NCBI RefSeq assembly: GCF_019393635.1
Contig: NC_057863.1
Location: 640,513,806-640,577,805, forward strand
Length of the DNA stretch: 64,000 nt
Direction: 5' to 3'
Source: Dromiciops gliroides
Taxonomy: Eukaryota > Chordata > Mammalia > Microbiotheria > Microbiotheriidae
Shown here: piece by piece, positions 1-10,300 of the stretch
Numbering within the stretch: the first letter of the stretch is position 1
Layout of the letters: each line of letters begins with the position of its first letter
The notes under the pieces: generated by a model
What the model saw: only the letters and a program-made list of their open reading frames with translations
Database searches by the model: none
Told to the model about the DNA's origin: nothing
Translations under genes and position numbers: made by a program

Positions 1-859
1 CGAGTCAGCTTGTCCAGCTCAGACTAAATGAGGGAGGGTCTGTTGTGAGAAGGGCCGGTAATATGGATCTCTAATCACAGAGGGAAAGAGGCCCTATTCT
101 AGCTTCCATCTCCTAATTCCCAGGACATCTCTGAGCCTTTCAGAGTCCTCCAGGGGCTTTCCTTGGCATGGAACCCAGCCAGGAACAGGCCCTGGGTTGG
201 GGGAGGGAGCAGCATCCTGCCCCGAGTCAGGAGCTGTCCTCGGGACCCTCCGGCCATGTGTCCCAGTGATGCTGAGCCAGCCCCAGATTTGAGCCTGGGG
301 CAAGAGGACAGACAGCCTGCCTACACTCCCGATGACTGTGGAGACCTGGGACCTACAGGAGGGGCTGGGGGAGGGGCGAGGAAGGGTCACTTACCTGCTA
401 CTGCTCCATCTCAGCAGCTCCATCTCCTCTTGGACTCCCCCTGAGGGAGCCTCACCACCCCTCGAAGTCAGACTGCAACAACCCATTTTCTGCCCTGGAG
501 GCCGGGGATTCCCAGGGACTCTGGGCCCCTGGGTGCACGGGGAACCTTGTCACTGGGTCAGGAGTACATGAGAAAGTGCAGGCAAGAGGAAGTCTGAGCT
601 CAGAGGCTAGAACAAATGAAACCCACAGAATGAACGACTGCATTTCCTCTTAGTGTGGGAACCAGTCTCCTCCCCCCTGCCTCCCCCCTCCTCGTAGGGC
701 CCAGGCTAGCCCATGTCTTCAAGGCTTCTTCCCACACAGCCTCCTGGGATGTATGCCAGGGGGCACCAGACTTCACCTACTTGGCCCACAAGAGGACAGA
801 ACTGGGATCGATGGGGTGGATGTTGTAGAGAGTAAGGTATATGTCCCAAGGAGGGCAGT
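1..859. other. Gene-free sequence, no recognised repeat
   Basis: Mostly unique-looking GC-rich DNA. Open frames exist on both strands but none has splice sites, a family motif or coding-like constraint that I can defend. In other mammals a TNF-receptor gene lies beyond the TTLL10 3' end; I see no cysteine-rich TNFR exon here. Confidence 0.5.
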
Positions 860-1015
860 CAGAGGGAGAGATCTTGCTGTCACTTGCCAAACTGTGAGAC
901 TGTGAGAAAATCACTTCATCTCTCTGGGTCTCAGTTTTTACATCTGTAAAATGGAGAGGTTGGACTAGCAAGCTTCTAAGGTCTCTTCCAGCTCTAAATT
1001 TATGCTCCCGTGAGC
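860..1015 (+). repeat. Old MIR/CORE-type SINE
   Basis: Recognisable 3' half: CTCAGTTTTTACATCTGTAA followed by AATGGAGAGGTTGGACTAG and TTCCAGCTCTAA. Diverged and truncated. Confidence 0.6.
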
Positions 1016-1054
1016 CTATTGATATTGAGAGCAATACATTTTTGGTAGGAAAGC

Positions 1055-1260
1055 TCTAGAAAGAAACTGGGTGCCCATCACGTGGGGGACAGCTGGGAAA
1101 TGGTGGTGTCTGACTGCAATGGGATGATTCTCAGCTCTGACAGGACACATCAGAAGAATTCAGAAAAGCCTGGGAATTCTCACATGAATGGATGCAAAGT
1201 TAATGAAGTAGGACCAGGAGAAGGATACACCTGATGATTACAAAAGAAAACAGCATGGAG
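1055..1260 (+). repeat. L1 3'-end fragment (old)
   Basis: Contains diverged versions of the marsupial L1 3' end: GAAACTGGGTGCCCATCA, GGACAGCTGGGAAATGG, and a purine-rich ATGAAGTAGGACCAGGAGAA. Deletions are evident relative to the copies at 19260 and 52985. Confidence 0.4.
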
Positions 1261-1354
1261 AGCCTGTTGCAGTGTCAAAGGGCAACTCTGGGCAACAGAT
1301 GGTGAACTGTATCTCCTGTTTCTTAGCAGACAGGTGGTAGACTATATGTCAGCC

Positions 1355-2284
1355 AGCCAACAGGCAATTATTAAGTGCCTACTATGTACCAGACACCATG
1401 CTAAGTCTTGGAGATACAAAGAAAAGTAAGAGGCAGTCTCCTTGCCCTCAAGATGCTCACAGTCTACTGGAGAAGACAATATATAAATAACTGTGTACAT
1501 ACAAGATATATACAACCTAAATTGGATGTGACCCACAGAGGGAAGCCATCAGAACTAAGGGGACTGGGAAAGGCTTTCTGTAGAAGGCAGAATTTTAGTT
1601 GGTACTTGAAGACTGGAGCTGGAGATTAGGAGGGTGAAGAGCTCTCCAGACATGGCAGACAGCCAGAGTCAGGAGATGAATAGAGTGTTGTATGTAAGGA
1701 ACATCAAGGAGACCAACGTCATTAGATCAAAGAGTTCGTGGAGGGAATAAAGTATAAGTAGATTAGAAAAGTAGAAGGGGATCAGGTTGTGATGGAATTA
1801 AATGCCAAGCAGAAGACTTTCTATCAGATCCTGGAGGTAACAGGGGACATTGAAGGTTATTGAGTAGGGGAGTGACACAGACAAACCTGTGCTCTAAGGA
1901 GGTCATGGGTAGTTGAATGGAGGACAATAGTGAGGAGAGACTAATAAGTAGGAAGACTAATTAGAATGTTATTACAATACTCCAGGTCCCAGATGATGAG
2001 GGCATGTACAAAGGAAGGTATAAGTGTGTGAACTGGGAGAAGGAGGCGTATGTGAGACACATTGTGAAGGTAAACATGACAGAATTAATACCAGATTGAA
2101 TATGTGGGATGGGTGAGAGTCCAGTATGATGCTGAGTTTGCAAGCCTGGATGACTGGGACTAATCAGAAAGTCAGGAAGGAGGAAGGGGTAATGAATTCT
2201 ATTTTGCACATGTTGAGTTTGACAAGTCAATGGGTCATTCAGTTTGGGATGTCCAAAAGGCAGCTGAAAATGTGTGATTGTGAG
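1355..2284 (+). repeat. Long non-coding interspersed repeat (about 0.9 kb, unnamed)
   Basis: Starts AATTATTAAGTGCCTACTAT, continues through CCCTCAAGATGCTCACAGTC and ends near GGCAGCTGAAAATGTG. The same family recurs at 18795-20950 (interrupted), 21700-21925 and 42715-42970. I recognise it as a common marsupial repeat but cannot name it with certainty. Confidence 0.6.
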
Positions 2285-2700
2285 TCAAAGGGCATCTAGG
2301 TGGCACTGTGGATAGAGCACAGAGCTTGGGATCAGGAAGACTGAACCAAAAATGAGTTCAAATCTGGCCTCAGACACTTCTTAGCTGTGTCACCCTGTTT
2401 GCCTCAGTTTCCTCATCTGTAAAATGAGCTGAAGAAGAAAATGGCAAACAACTCCATCTCTGCCAAGAAAACCCCAAAATGGGGCAGCTAAGTGGCACAG
2501 TGGATAAAGCACTCGCCCTGGATTCAGGAGGACTTGAGTTCAAATATAGCCTCAGACACTTGACACGTACTAGCAGCGTGACTCTGGGCAAGTCACTTAA
2601 CCCTCATTGCCCCGCAAAAAACCAAAACCCAAAAATAAACAAAAAAAGAAAACCCCCAAATGGGGTCACAAAGAGTTGGACGTGACTGAACAAGAGTTCA
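2285..2700 (+). repeat. Old long CORE-SINE, split by a younger SINE
   Basis: Left part has the tRNA-like head and CORE plus GCCTCAGTTTCCTCATCTGT and GCCAAGAAAACCCC. After the younger SINE it resumes with GGGGTCACAAAGAGTTGGAC and a CAACAA-type end. Same long family as 9544-9795, 23112-23475 and 58044-58292. Confidence 0.7.
2481..2647 (+). repeat. WSINE1-like SINE, nested
   Basis: Full-length, head GGGGCAGCTAAGTGGCACAG, tail from CCCCGCAAAAA. Flanked by near-identical AAAACCCC(A/C)AAATGGGG, a target-site duplication inside the older SINE. Confidence 0.85.
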
Positions 2701-3345
2701 TGAAGGGGAGTGTAAGTGTAAGACTGGAAAGATAGGAAGGGTCTAGGTTATGAAGGGCATATACAAGCCAAACCAAGGATTTGATATCTAATTCTGAAGC
2801 TAAGAGGGAGCCACTGAAGAGTTAATTCAATGTCCTCCAAGAGACTGGACTTTGAAATGAGGACTATAGAAAAAAGGAGAACTCTGGATTTCCCCAAATC
2901 ATTGGTTATTAATAATCATCTCTCTCATGGCAATATCCTAGGTAACAACTGCATCCTGCCCCTCTCCCACACCCCCTGGAAGAGATGGCTCTTAGCCTTC
3001 AAGATTTGGAGCTGGGAGGGATCACAGAAACAACCTCACCCTTTTATAGATGAGCAAACTGAGACCCTGGGAATTTCAGCACTTGCCCCAGGTCACATAG
3101 GTAAGCACTTACAAGTCGCTTCCCTCTTGGCATCTCAGAAACCTTCCCATCAATTGCCTCCAGCTGTGATGGTAGCTGGGTCAGGATGACCATGTTTCTC
3201 TTGAGGGCTTTCTTACTAACTAGGAGGAAGCTCTTAGAGCTTTGACAGCCCATGGCCGGGAGGCAGAGGATCTGTCTGTCCTTCTTTGGGTCAGAGATGG
3301 GGGGGTGGGGAAGGGACCTTAGAATTCATCTAGTCCAACCCCTTC

Positions 3346-3598
3346 ATTTTTATTTATTTGTTTATTTATTCATTCTTCATTAATTCATTCATTTATTTGT
3401 GTGTTTATTCATTCATTCTATCATGTATCTATTCATTCATTTATTTGTTTGATTATTTATTTTTCAGGGCAATGAGGGCTAAGTGACTTGTCCAGGGTCA
3501 CACAGCTAGTAAGTGTCAAGTGTCTGAGGCCAGATTTGAACTCAGGTCCTCCTGAATCCAGGGTTGATGCTTTACCCACTGCTCCACCTAGCTGCCCC
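3346..3598 (-). repeat. WSINE1-like SINE with expanded TTTATT/ATTC tail
   Basis: Body 3466-3598, minus orientation, head at the right (AGCTGCCCC). Its tail side is a TTTA/TTCA microsatellite (3347-3465). Both sides are flanked by CCAACCC..TCATTTT, an imperfect duplication of a host MIR sequence, so body plus microsatellite entered as one insertion. Confidence 0.75.
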
Positions 3599-3947
3599 GC
3601 CCCCAACCCTCTCATTTTATAGATAAGGAAACTGAGGCAGAGAGGGGCCAAGGCCTTCTACAAAATGCACTGAAAGCCAACAGCAGATCACAGACAGGGC
3701 CTTCGAGGTCATCTAAAGAAACCCCAGTGCTTACAATGAGGTAACTGAAAATTAAGCAAGGCAGGATTTGAATCCAGGTCCTGTACCTTCAAATCCAGTG
3801 TATCTTTCCACTATATCATGTCACTAGGCCTTATCATTCCTATTGTTGGTTTTAATTAATTTTTTTATATTTTGAAAGACATTTTATATTTTAGAAATGT
3901 TTATAGAAATTTATATTTAGAATTTTAATAGATTACTGCTAATATAT

Positions 3948-4098
3948 ACACATATATTTTTTGGTGAGGCAATTGGGGTTAAGTGACTTGCCCAGGGTCA
4001 CACAGCTAGTAAGTGTTAAGTGTCTGAGGCCGGATTTGAACTCAGGATCTCCTGAATCCAGAGTTGGTGCTCTATCCACTGTGCCACCTAGCTGCTCC
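3948..4098 (-). repeat. WSINE1-like SINE
   Basis: Minus orientation, T-rich tail at left, AGCTGCTCC head at right. Perfect 13-bp target duplication ACTGCTAATATAT at 3935-3947 and 4099-4111. Confidence 0.88.
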
Positions 4099-4474
4099 AC
4101 TGCTAATATATTTTGAAATTTGATATTTGCATTGCTTATGGCTTTTAAATTTAAAATTGATTTTCAATTAACAAGCAATTATGCCCCCCACTACCACTGA
4201 GAAAGAAAACAAAACCCTTGTAACAAACGTGCATGGTCCAACAAACAGATTCCCCCCATCAAAGCCTTGTGGTATTTGTGGCTATCCATGTGCCTGTTGT
4301 CTCCCTTCTCAGTACAGAATCCACTTGCTCCTTTTCTGGTATATAACCCTTTATATCCATTTTAAAGATAAGGAAACTGAGGTCCAAAGAGGTAAGTGTC
4401 TTGATTGGTGTGACACACTCTCTGAGGTTCTCAAGGACAGACTCCAGCCTGGATATTTTGACTCCAAGTCCCAT

Positions 4475-4615
4475 AGTAAGGAAGAAAGAGCATGGCCACT
4501 GGAGCCAAAGGTCCTGGGTTCAAATACAGACACTAACCTTATTTATTTATGTGACCTTGGGCAAGTCATTTAATCTTGGGCCTCGGTTTCTTCATCTGTA
4601 AAATGGCCTGAGGAG
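4475..4615 (+). repeat. MIR/CORE-type SINE
   Basis: Contains GGGTTCAAATAC, TGTGACCTTGGGCAAGTCAT and CATCTGTAAAATGG. Just left of it (4350-4470) are pieces of an older copy in the opposite orientation (AAGGAAACTGAGGTCC). Confidence 0.6.
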
Positions 4616-5264
4616 CCAGCTCCCAGTCAAGCTGTCTCAGGGTGAGAAGTACCCACAGGGGTACCATAGGGTTCTAGGCAGAGCCAATCATCTTGCCTTT
4701 GTGAGAGGTGGGGAGAACTCCCTCCATCTGGCGGACCTGAACCACCTGGTGTTTTGGTTCAGCTTAGGAGAAGGGAGGGGGCATCCCTGTCTTCCATTGT
4801 GCAACCCAAGAATATTGGGAGAACACTAATGGGTGGCTTGTGGCCAGGGTTGGGGGAAGGGCATGGCCCGATAGTGGTGGGAGCTGAGGAGGATCTGAGG
4901 GGCCAACCAAGCACAGCCTCCTCCCTTTCCTGACTGGTTATACCTCAGTCTACATTCTGGCCAGTTCGAAGTGTTCTTCCCTCTCTGACCTTCCTAGGTA
5001 AGTGTAGGCATCTCCCCATACCAGAAATGCTCTTCCCCATCCCAACCTTTCTTGGAGACCCCCAGCTTCTTTCAAAGCTTAGCTCAGGAGCCACCAAGGC
5101 CCCTCCTGCCTCATCCCCCACCCCCAACTTGTGGAAGCAAATTGGTAGTTGTCGCCATACTCTCTGCCCACAGTTGCTTATGCCTTCTTCACCAGCCACA
5201 CATATGCATACAAACCTTTGAATTCACTCCAAATATTTTGGCAAAATAGCCAAATAGAGGGTTG
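4616..5264. other. Gene-free stretch
   Basis: Unique-looking DNA with no supported exon, repeat or regulatory signal. Confidence 0.4.
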
Positions 5265-5465
5265 TCCCCAGGCCCAGGAAGACCTGGGCCCATGTCCTGT
5301 CTCTGACACCAGTGGCTGTTTGACTGAGCAAGTCACATAATCTCTGTTTGCCTCAGTTTCCTCATCTGTAAAAATGACGATAATAGCACCTCCCTCTCAG
5401 GATAGTGAGAATCGAGAGATAATTGTACAGTGCCTGGCACATAGTATGTGCTTAAAGCTTTTCCC
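5265..5465 (+). repeat. MIR-type SINE
   Basis: GAGCAAGTCACATAATCTCT, GCCTCAGTTTCCTCATCTGT and the 3' end CCTGGCACATAGTATGTGCT are visible. Additional fragments of similar 3' ends lie at 5560-5775. Confidence 0.65.
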
Positions 5466-5779
5466 TCATCTTTCTAATTTGATAAAACTACAAGTATAGT
5501 CCTTACCCCTATTTTGTGAATAAGCCAGTCCTTGCCAGGACCTTCACTGCTTAAGTAGAGTTGAAGCCCCTTAAGGGCAGGGATGGTTTTGTCTTTGCAC
5601 AGAGAGAGCCTTGCACGGCACTGGATCTTAGCCTTCCACTCTCCCCATATCACTTACTTTTATGGATGAATTGTTTACTCCTAAGCATGTATAAACTCCA
5701 GGGCAAAGATATTGTTTTGTCCCCAGCATCTACCACAGAGCCCAGCACATAGTAGGCTCTCAGTAAAAATGTCTTGAAT

Positions 5780-6674
5780 GTGTAATGAACCCTTAATAAG
5801 GATGTGGATTTCCCAGCAGTCCTTGCTCAACTTCTTCTGTCCTAGGTATCCTGACCTTCCCCAGAAACCCCTCTGGCCTCAGCATGCCTCCAATCCTACA
5901 TCTGAGCAGGGACTACCACATCCTATCCATGATTCCAGCCCCTGGGTCTAAGCATCTGCATCCATCTGACACCCTCAGCCTCCCCTCCACCCACTCATGC
6001 TCCCATCTTGAGACCTCCCAAGGCCTCCAACCTCCTCCCTGAGCTCCTGACTCCCCAGTCAGCTGAAGGCATCCACACACCCCATCTCCCCACCCCAAAT
6101 CTCTACTTGTGCCTGATGCATGATACAATTCTGGGGTAGATAATACCAAGCCAGTCCCAATATGCCTGTCCCCACCCCAGTAAGCTGACCGCCACCCTGC
6201 CCCCAACACCTCTGATGCCAGGGCTCCCCCAGTCTGGAGCATGAACATACCCCTGCTCCTGCTCCTGCTCCTGCTCTGGTCCCACAATTCAGCACATCTC
6301 TGTCCTCTTCCCTGTACCTCCCTAGGCTTCTGAACCTTTCCGACAGACCCATCCCTGAACACTCCCTTGGTTGAATCCGTCTCGCTCTCTGGTTCTATCC
6401 CTTCAGAGCCCCCATACCTGCCCCAAGCCCCACTCCTGCTCTGCTTTCCTGTCTGTCCCAGAGCCACCACTGGCTGGAGGGACTGGTATGGGGAGAGGTG
6501 GCGGGTGGGCCATGGGCGGGGAGTGGGGCAGGAGAGTCAATGATTAGTGGGTTTATAGCAAAGTCATTTTTATAAATTGGTCAGCCTAGAAAAGGGTGAG
6601 ATACGTACATCACAGATATGGGTGTATGGGCCTTTATGAAATCACTCTGTACATGCCAACACCCCCAGGCGGGG
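5780..6674. other. 3' flank of TTLL10, no gene seen
   Basis: C-rich sequence including a short (CTGCTC)n run at 6252-6277. A 185-codon minus frame crosses it but has no family features, and I treat it as chance. Confidence 0.4.
6551..6576 (-). terminator. Possible non-canonical polyadenylation hexamers after TTLL10
   Basis: On the minus strand two TATAAA variant hexamers lie roughly 100-125 nt after the stop codon, in a locally AT-rich patch. I saw no AATAAA or ATTAAA within about 1 kb downstream. No clear GU-rich downstream element. Weak call only. Confidence 0.2.
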
Positions 6675-7390
6675 CTAGGAACCCCGGTAGCCCACATCCT
6701 TGCGTTCATACTCAGGGAGGCCCAGGAAGGAATCGAGGGCAGTGTCCTGGACCTCAGAAGGGCTGGGGGTGTCGAAGGGGTGGATGGGCTCCGACAAGGG
6801 GAAGCTCAGGGACAGCATCCGGGATGGATAGAGAGGCAAGAAGAGGTCATTGCTGGCCATTATGGGGGGCTCCATCTCCAGAGCTCCCTGGAACCAAAAG
6901 TCTGAGGAGTTTGAGGTGAGTGGCCGGAGGAGGGTAAGCACGTGACTCTGGGAGTTGGGAACCACTTCGGGCTCCTCCGACAAGGTGCTGGGGGGAGGCT
7001 GGGACTGGAGGTGGTCCTGGCTCGGGGGCTGGGGCTGGCCCTTTACTGAGGAGTTTGAACTGGGGATATGCAAGGCAGACTTGGGGTGGACGGGCCCCGG
7101 GTGGCCCAGCAGCCCCGTCCGCTTCAGAGAGGGCTTGGAGGGCTCTAGCTTCTTTGAAGAACTGTCCGTGGCTTTGGCTGAGCTGGAGCCTGTGGTGGGT
7201 GACAGCAGGTTCATGGCCTGGTAAGACGGCTCACAGCTCAGCTTCAGATGCCGGGTCGGGCTCCGTAAGCGGAGGGACCGGGGCCATAGGTCGTCCTCTC
7301 CGCTGTGCAAAAGCACAAAATGGCGCTGGCTCAGCAGGGGAAGCATCCTTTCTGTTCGGAGGCTCTTGTGAAAGGTTTCCAGAGCAAGAT
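6675..7390 (-). CDS. TTLL10: TTLL10 exon 12 (residues 813-1050), C-terminal tail and stop
   Basis: Acceptor CCATTGCAG at 7391; stop TAG at 6677-6675. It begins [20 protein letters not shown], then [14 protein letters not shown], closing the TTL domain. The remaining 200 or so residues are Ser/Pro-rich and disordered, with short hydrophobic islands ([20 protein letters not shown]) near the end. This C-terminal tail is the poorly conserved part in TTLL proteins generally. No canonical AATAAA follows closely. Confidence 0.93.
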
Positions 7391-10300
7391 CTGCAATGGG
7401 AGACGTAGTGGCTTGGACCCCTTAGATGGGTGACTGACAGCTTTTACACTGAGTCCTGGGGACCCAGGGCTGCAACCCCGCACGTCTGGGCCTTGGGACC
7501 AAGGGTAACCGAGAGCCACATCTGGGCTTGTAGATTGGGAATTTGGGACAGAGAATTTCAAACCTTTCCCACTGGGCCTAGGGCTCCCCAAAACACATTA
7601 CCTGGGAATTGTAATGGGCAAAGAGGGGACCCCCCCAAGCAGGGAGTGAGTGAAGGAGGGAGAGCCCAAATCTAAACTGAGAACATGTTCAATTTTCCCG
7701 TTGTGATCCGAGCCCACTATGAACTATGTTTGGGGCATTTACTAGAAGTGAAGACTTGAGACCCTTCCTGAGCTCTGCTGGGCTCTGAGGGGCTGGCCCG
7801 AGGGCCCAGGGGGAGGCTTAGGGGTCAGAGCCACTCTGAGCTTTGGACAAAGCTGAACAGAGGGTCAGAGGGACTCCAGGGTTAGGAGGGAGGCGCGCAA
7901 TCCCAGAATCTCAGGGAGTCACTTAGCACTGAAGGAGGCCTCAGCAGCCACTCTCTGACTGGCCACCACCTCTGCAATCACAGGCTCGCCCCCTCCCGAG
8001 GCCCTGCCTTCCCTCTCGGGACAACTCTCTGTCTCTTGGCAATGTCTTGTCTCTCTTCCTGTGCTCCCCAGGACAGCCCTTCCCATGCTTGAAGGCATCC
8101 ATTGGGCCCCAGACAAAGTCTTCTCTTCTCCAACAGAAACACACCCGATTCCTTGCCCTATGCTCACACAGCACAGACTAGAGCCTCTTCACCATCCCAG
8201 TGCCCTTCCTGAATTGAGCGCAGCATTCTGCTGAAGGTCTGTCTGACCAGATGGGATCTGACCAGAATTAAGGACTAAGCGGAACAGAGGAACTCAGGGC
8301 TGGGGGTTTAGGGAAAAGCAACTCAAGGCTAAGGAGATGGGGGAGAAAGCTGCAGGCTAGAGCTAAAGTGATCAAGGGGGTTTTGGACTTGTGGCCAAGG
8401 TAGACAGAGAGGCTCAGCCCTAGGGTTCAGGAGGGGAGAGCAGGTCAGACTTCGGAGCTGAGATGGACAAATTGGGGCTCAGCGCTGGGCTAAGATGAGC
8501 AAAGGGACTCAGGTGTTTGGGGCTAAGGTAGTCAAAGGATACCTACACCTGAGGATTCAGATGGGCAGAAAAACTCAGGACTTGGAAGGGCAAGAAGGGA
8601 CTGGGGACTCGGGGCTAAGATAGTCCAGAGGAGATCAGAACTGGGAGCTCAAGGGTCCTGCATTGAACACAGTATTCTATATGGGATCTGAACAAGGCAG
8701 AGGACAGTGGGACCAAGGGTTAAGGTCAGGACTGGGGGCTTAGGAGAAAACAGCTCAAGGCTGTGTACTAAGATGAGCAAATGGGAGTTCAGGTTTTGGG
8801 GGGGCAGTGATGACTCAGGGCTTAGGTAGGCAGAGAGGCTCTGAGATCAAGGTGGAGAGAGTGGATCAGAACTGGAGGCTAAGGTGGTCAGGAGAGGCTC
8901 AGGTAGGGACGCTGAGGCTCAGGTGGGCAGATATGGCTTATGGCTTATCTAGGGAGGGCAGTTTAAGGCTCAGAGCTAAGCTGGGTAGAAATAAGACTGC
9001 TTGAATTTAAAGTAGGGACTTCAAGACTGAGAAGGGTGGGCCAAGGGAGACAAGAGCTATGATGGACAGAGGGATTTCAGGGCTGAGAGCTAGAGGTATA
9101 TGGAGGGAGCTCAGAGCTAAGGTACATGAAGGGGGCTCAGAGCTAAGATATGCAGAGGCACTCAGGGATAACATAAGGGTGGTTGAGTATCTCTAGCCTG
9201 GGTATCCCTTACCCAAAGTCTCATGGACCACTCTGGGTACAACATCCTTCAGGACCTCACAGTTGGTATGTAGGGCAGGGTTGGAGTTCATTTCCAGCAG
9301 CCATACCTGGAAAAAAGGAAAAAAAGATTATTTTTGCGTGCACAGCTCCTGAAAACAGCTTAAGAGCAGGCAGCGATACGTAGGGGCAGAAAGTTCAAGG
9401 ACACTAAGTTCCCTCACTTCCAACTCTACTGTGTCCCTAGGGTTTGGAATTGGGGGTCTAGATTCTGCCACTTTCCTCTAGGGCTCTTTTGGGCTATTAT
9501 CTGAACATAGTATTTCATAGTAGATAGAAAAATGGATGTGGATGGAGCAGCTAGGTGACACAGTAGATAGAATGCTGGGCCTGGAGACAGGAAGATATCT
9601 TCCTGAGTTCAAATCCAGCCTCAGACATTCACTAGGTGTGTGACCCTGGGCAAGTCACTTCACTCTGTTTGCCTGTTTCCTCATCTGTAAAATGAGCTGG
9701 AGAAGGAAATGGCAAACCACTCCAGTGTCTCTGCCAAGAAAATTCTAAATGAGGTCAGGAAGAGCCAGAAAAGACTGAAACGACTCAACAATAATATACT
9801 ACATATATGTATTATATACTGTGTATGTATATGTGCACATGTGTACAATGCATATACTTACACTCTATCCACATTGCACATGTGTGTATATGTATGTATG
9901 TTGTATTATAGACATGCTGTCTACATAACACTTGCCTCGCAGGCTCCTTGTGAGGACTAAATTAGATAAAATACTTTGTAAACTTTAAAATCATGGAGCT
10001 AGGAGAGACCTTAAGAGATAGATCATCTAGTTCAATGCTTCTTAAACTATGTGTCATGATCCCATATGGGGTCACATAACCGAATGTGGGGGTCGTGAAA
10101 AACTTGGCAGTAAATGTTTGATTTGTATACCTATTTTATTCACCTATATACCTGGGGTCATGTAAATATTTCTCAGGCAAAAAAGGGTCGCGAGTGGAAA
10201 AGGTTTAAGAAGCCCTGATCTAGTCTACCTCTCTGTAATTTACTTTTTTTTTAAATTTACTTTTTCTTTTTAATTGTTCTCAATGACATTTAAAGATATT

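Noticed and set aside
1..700. Possible exon of a TNFRSF18-like gene expected beyond the TTLL10 3' end by synteny
   Set aside because: Frames on both strands were read; no cysteine-rich TNFR pattern or transmembrane segment was found.
5913..6470. 185-codon minus-strand open frame 3' of TTLL10
   Set aside because: No family motif, no splice context, and a repetitive Ser-Arg stretch caused by a CTGCTC run. Treated as chance in C-rich DNA.
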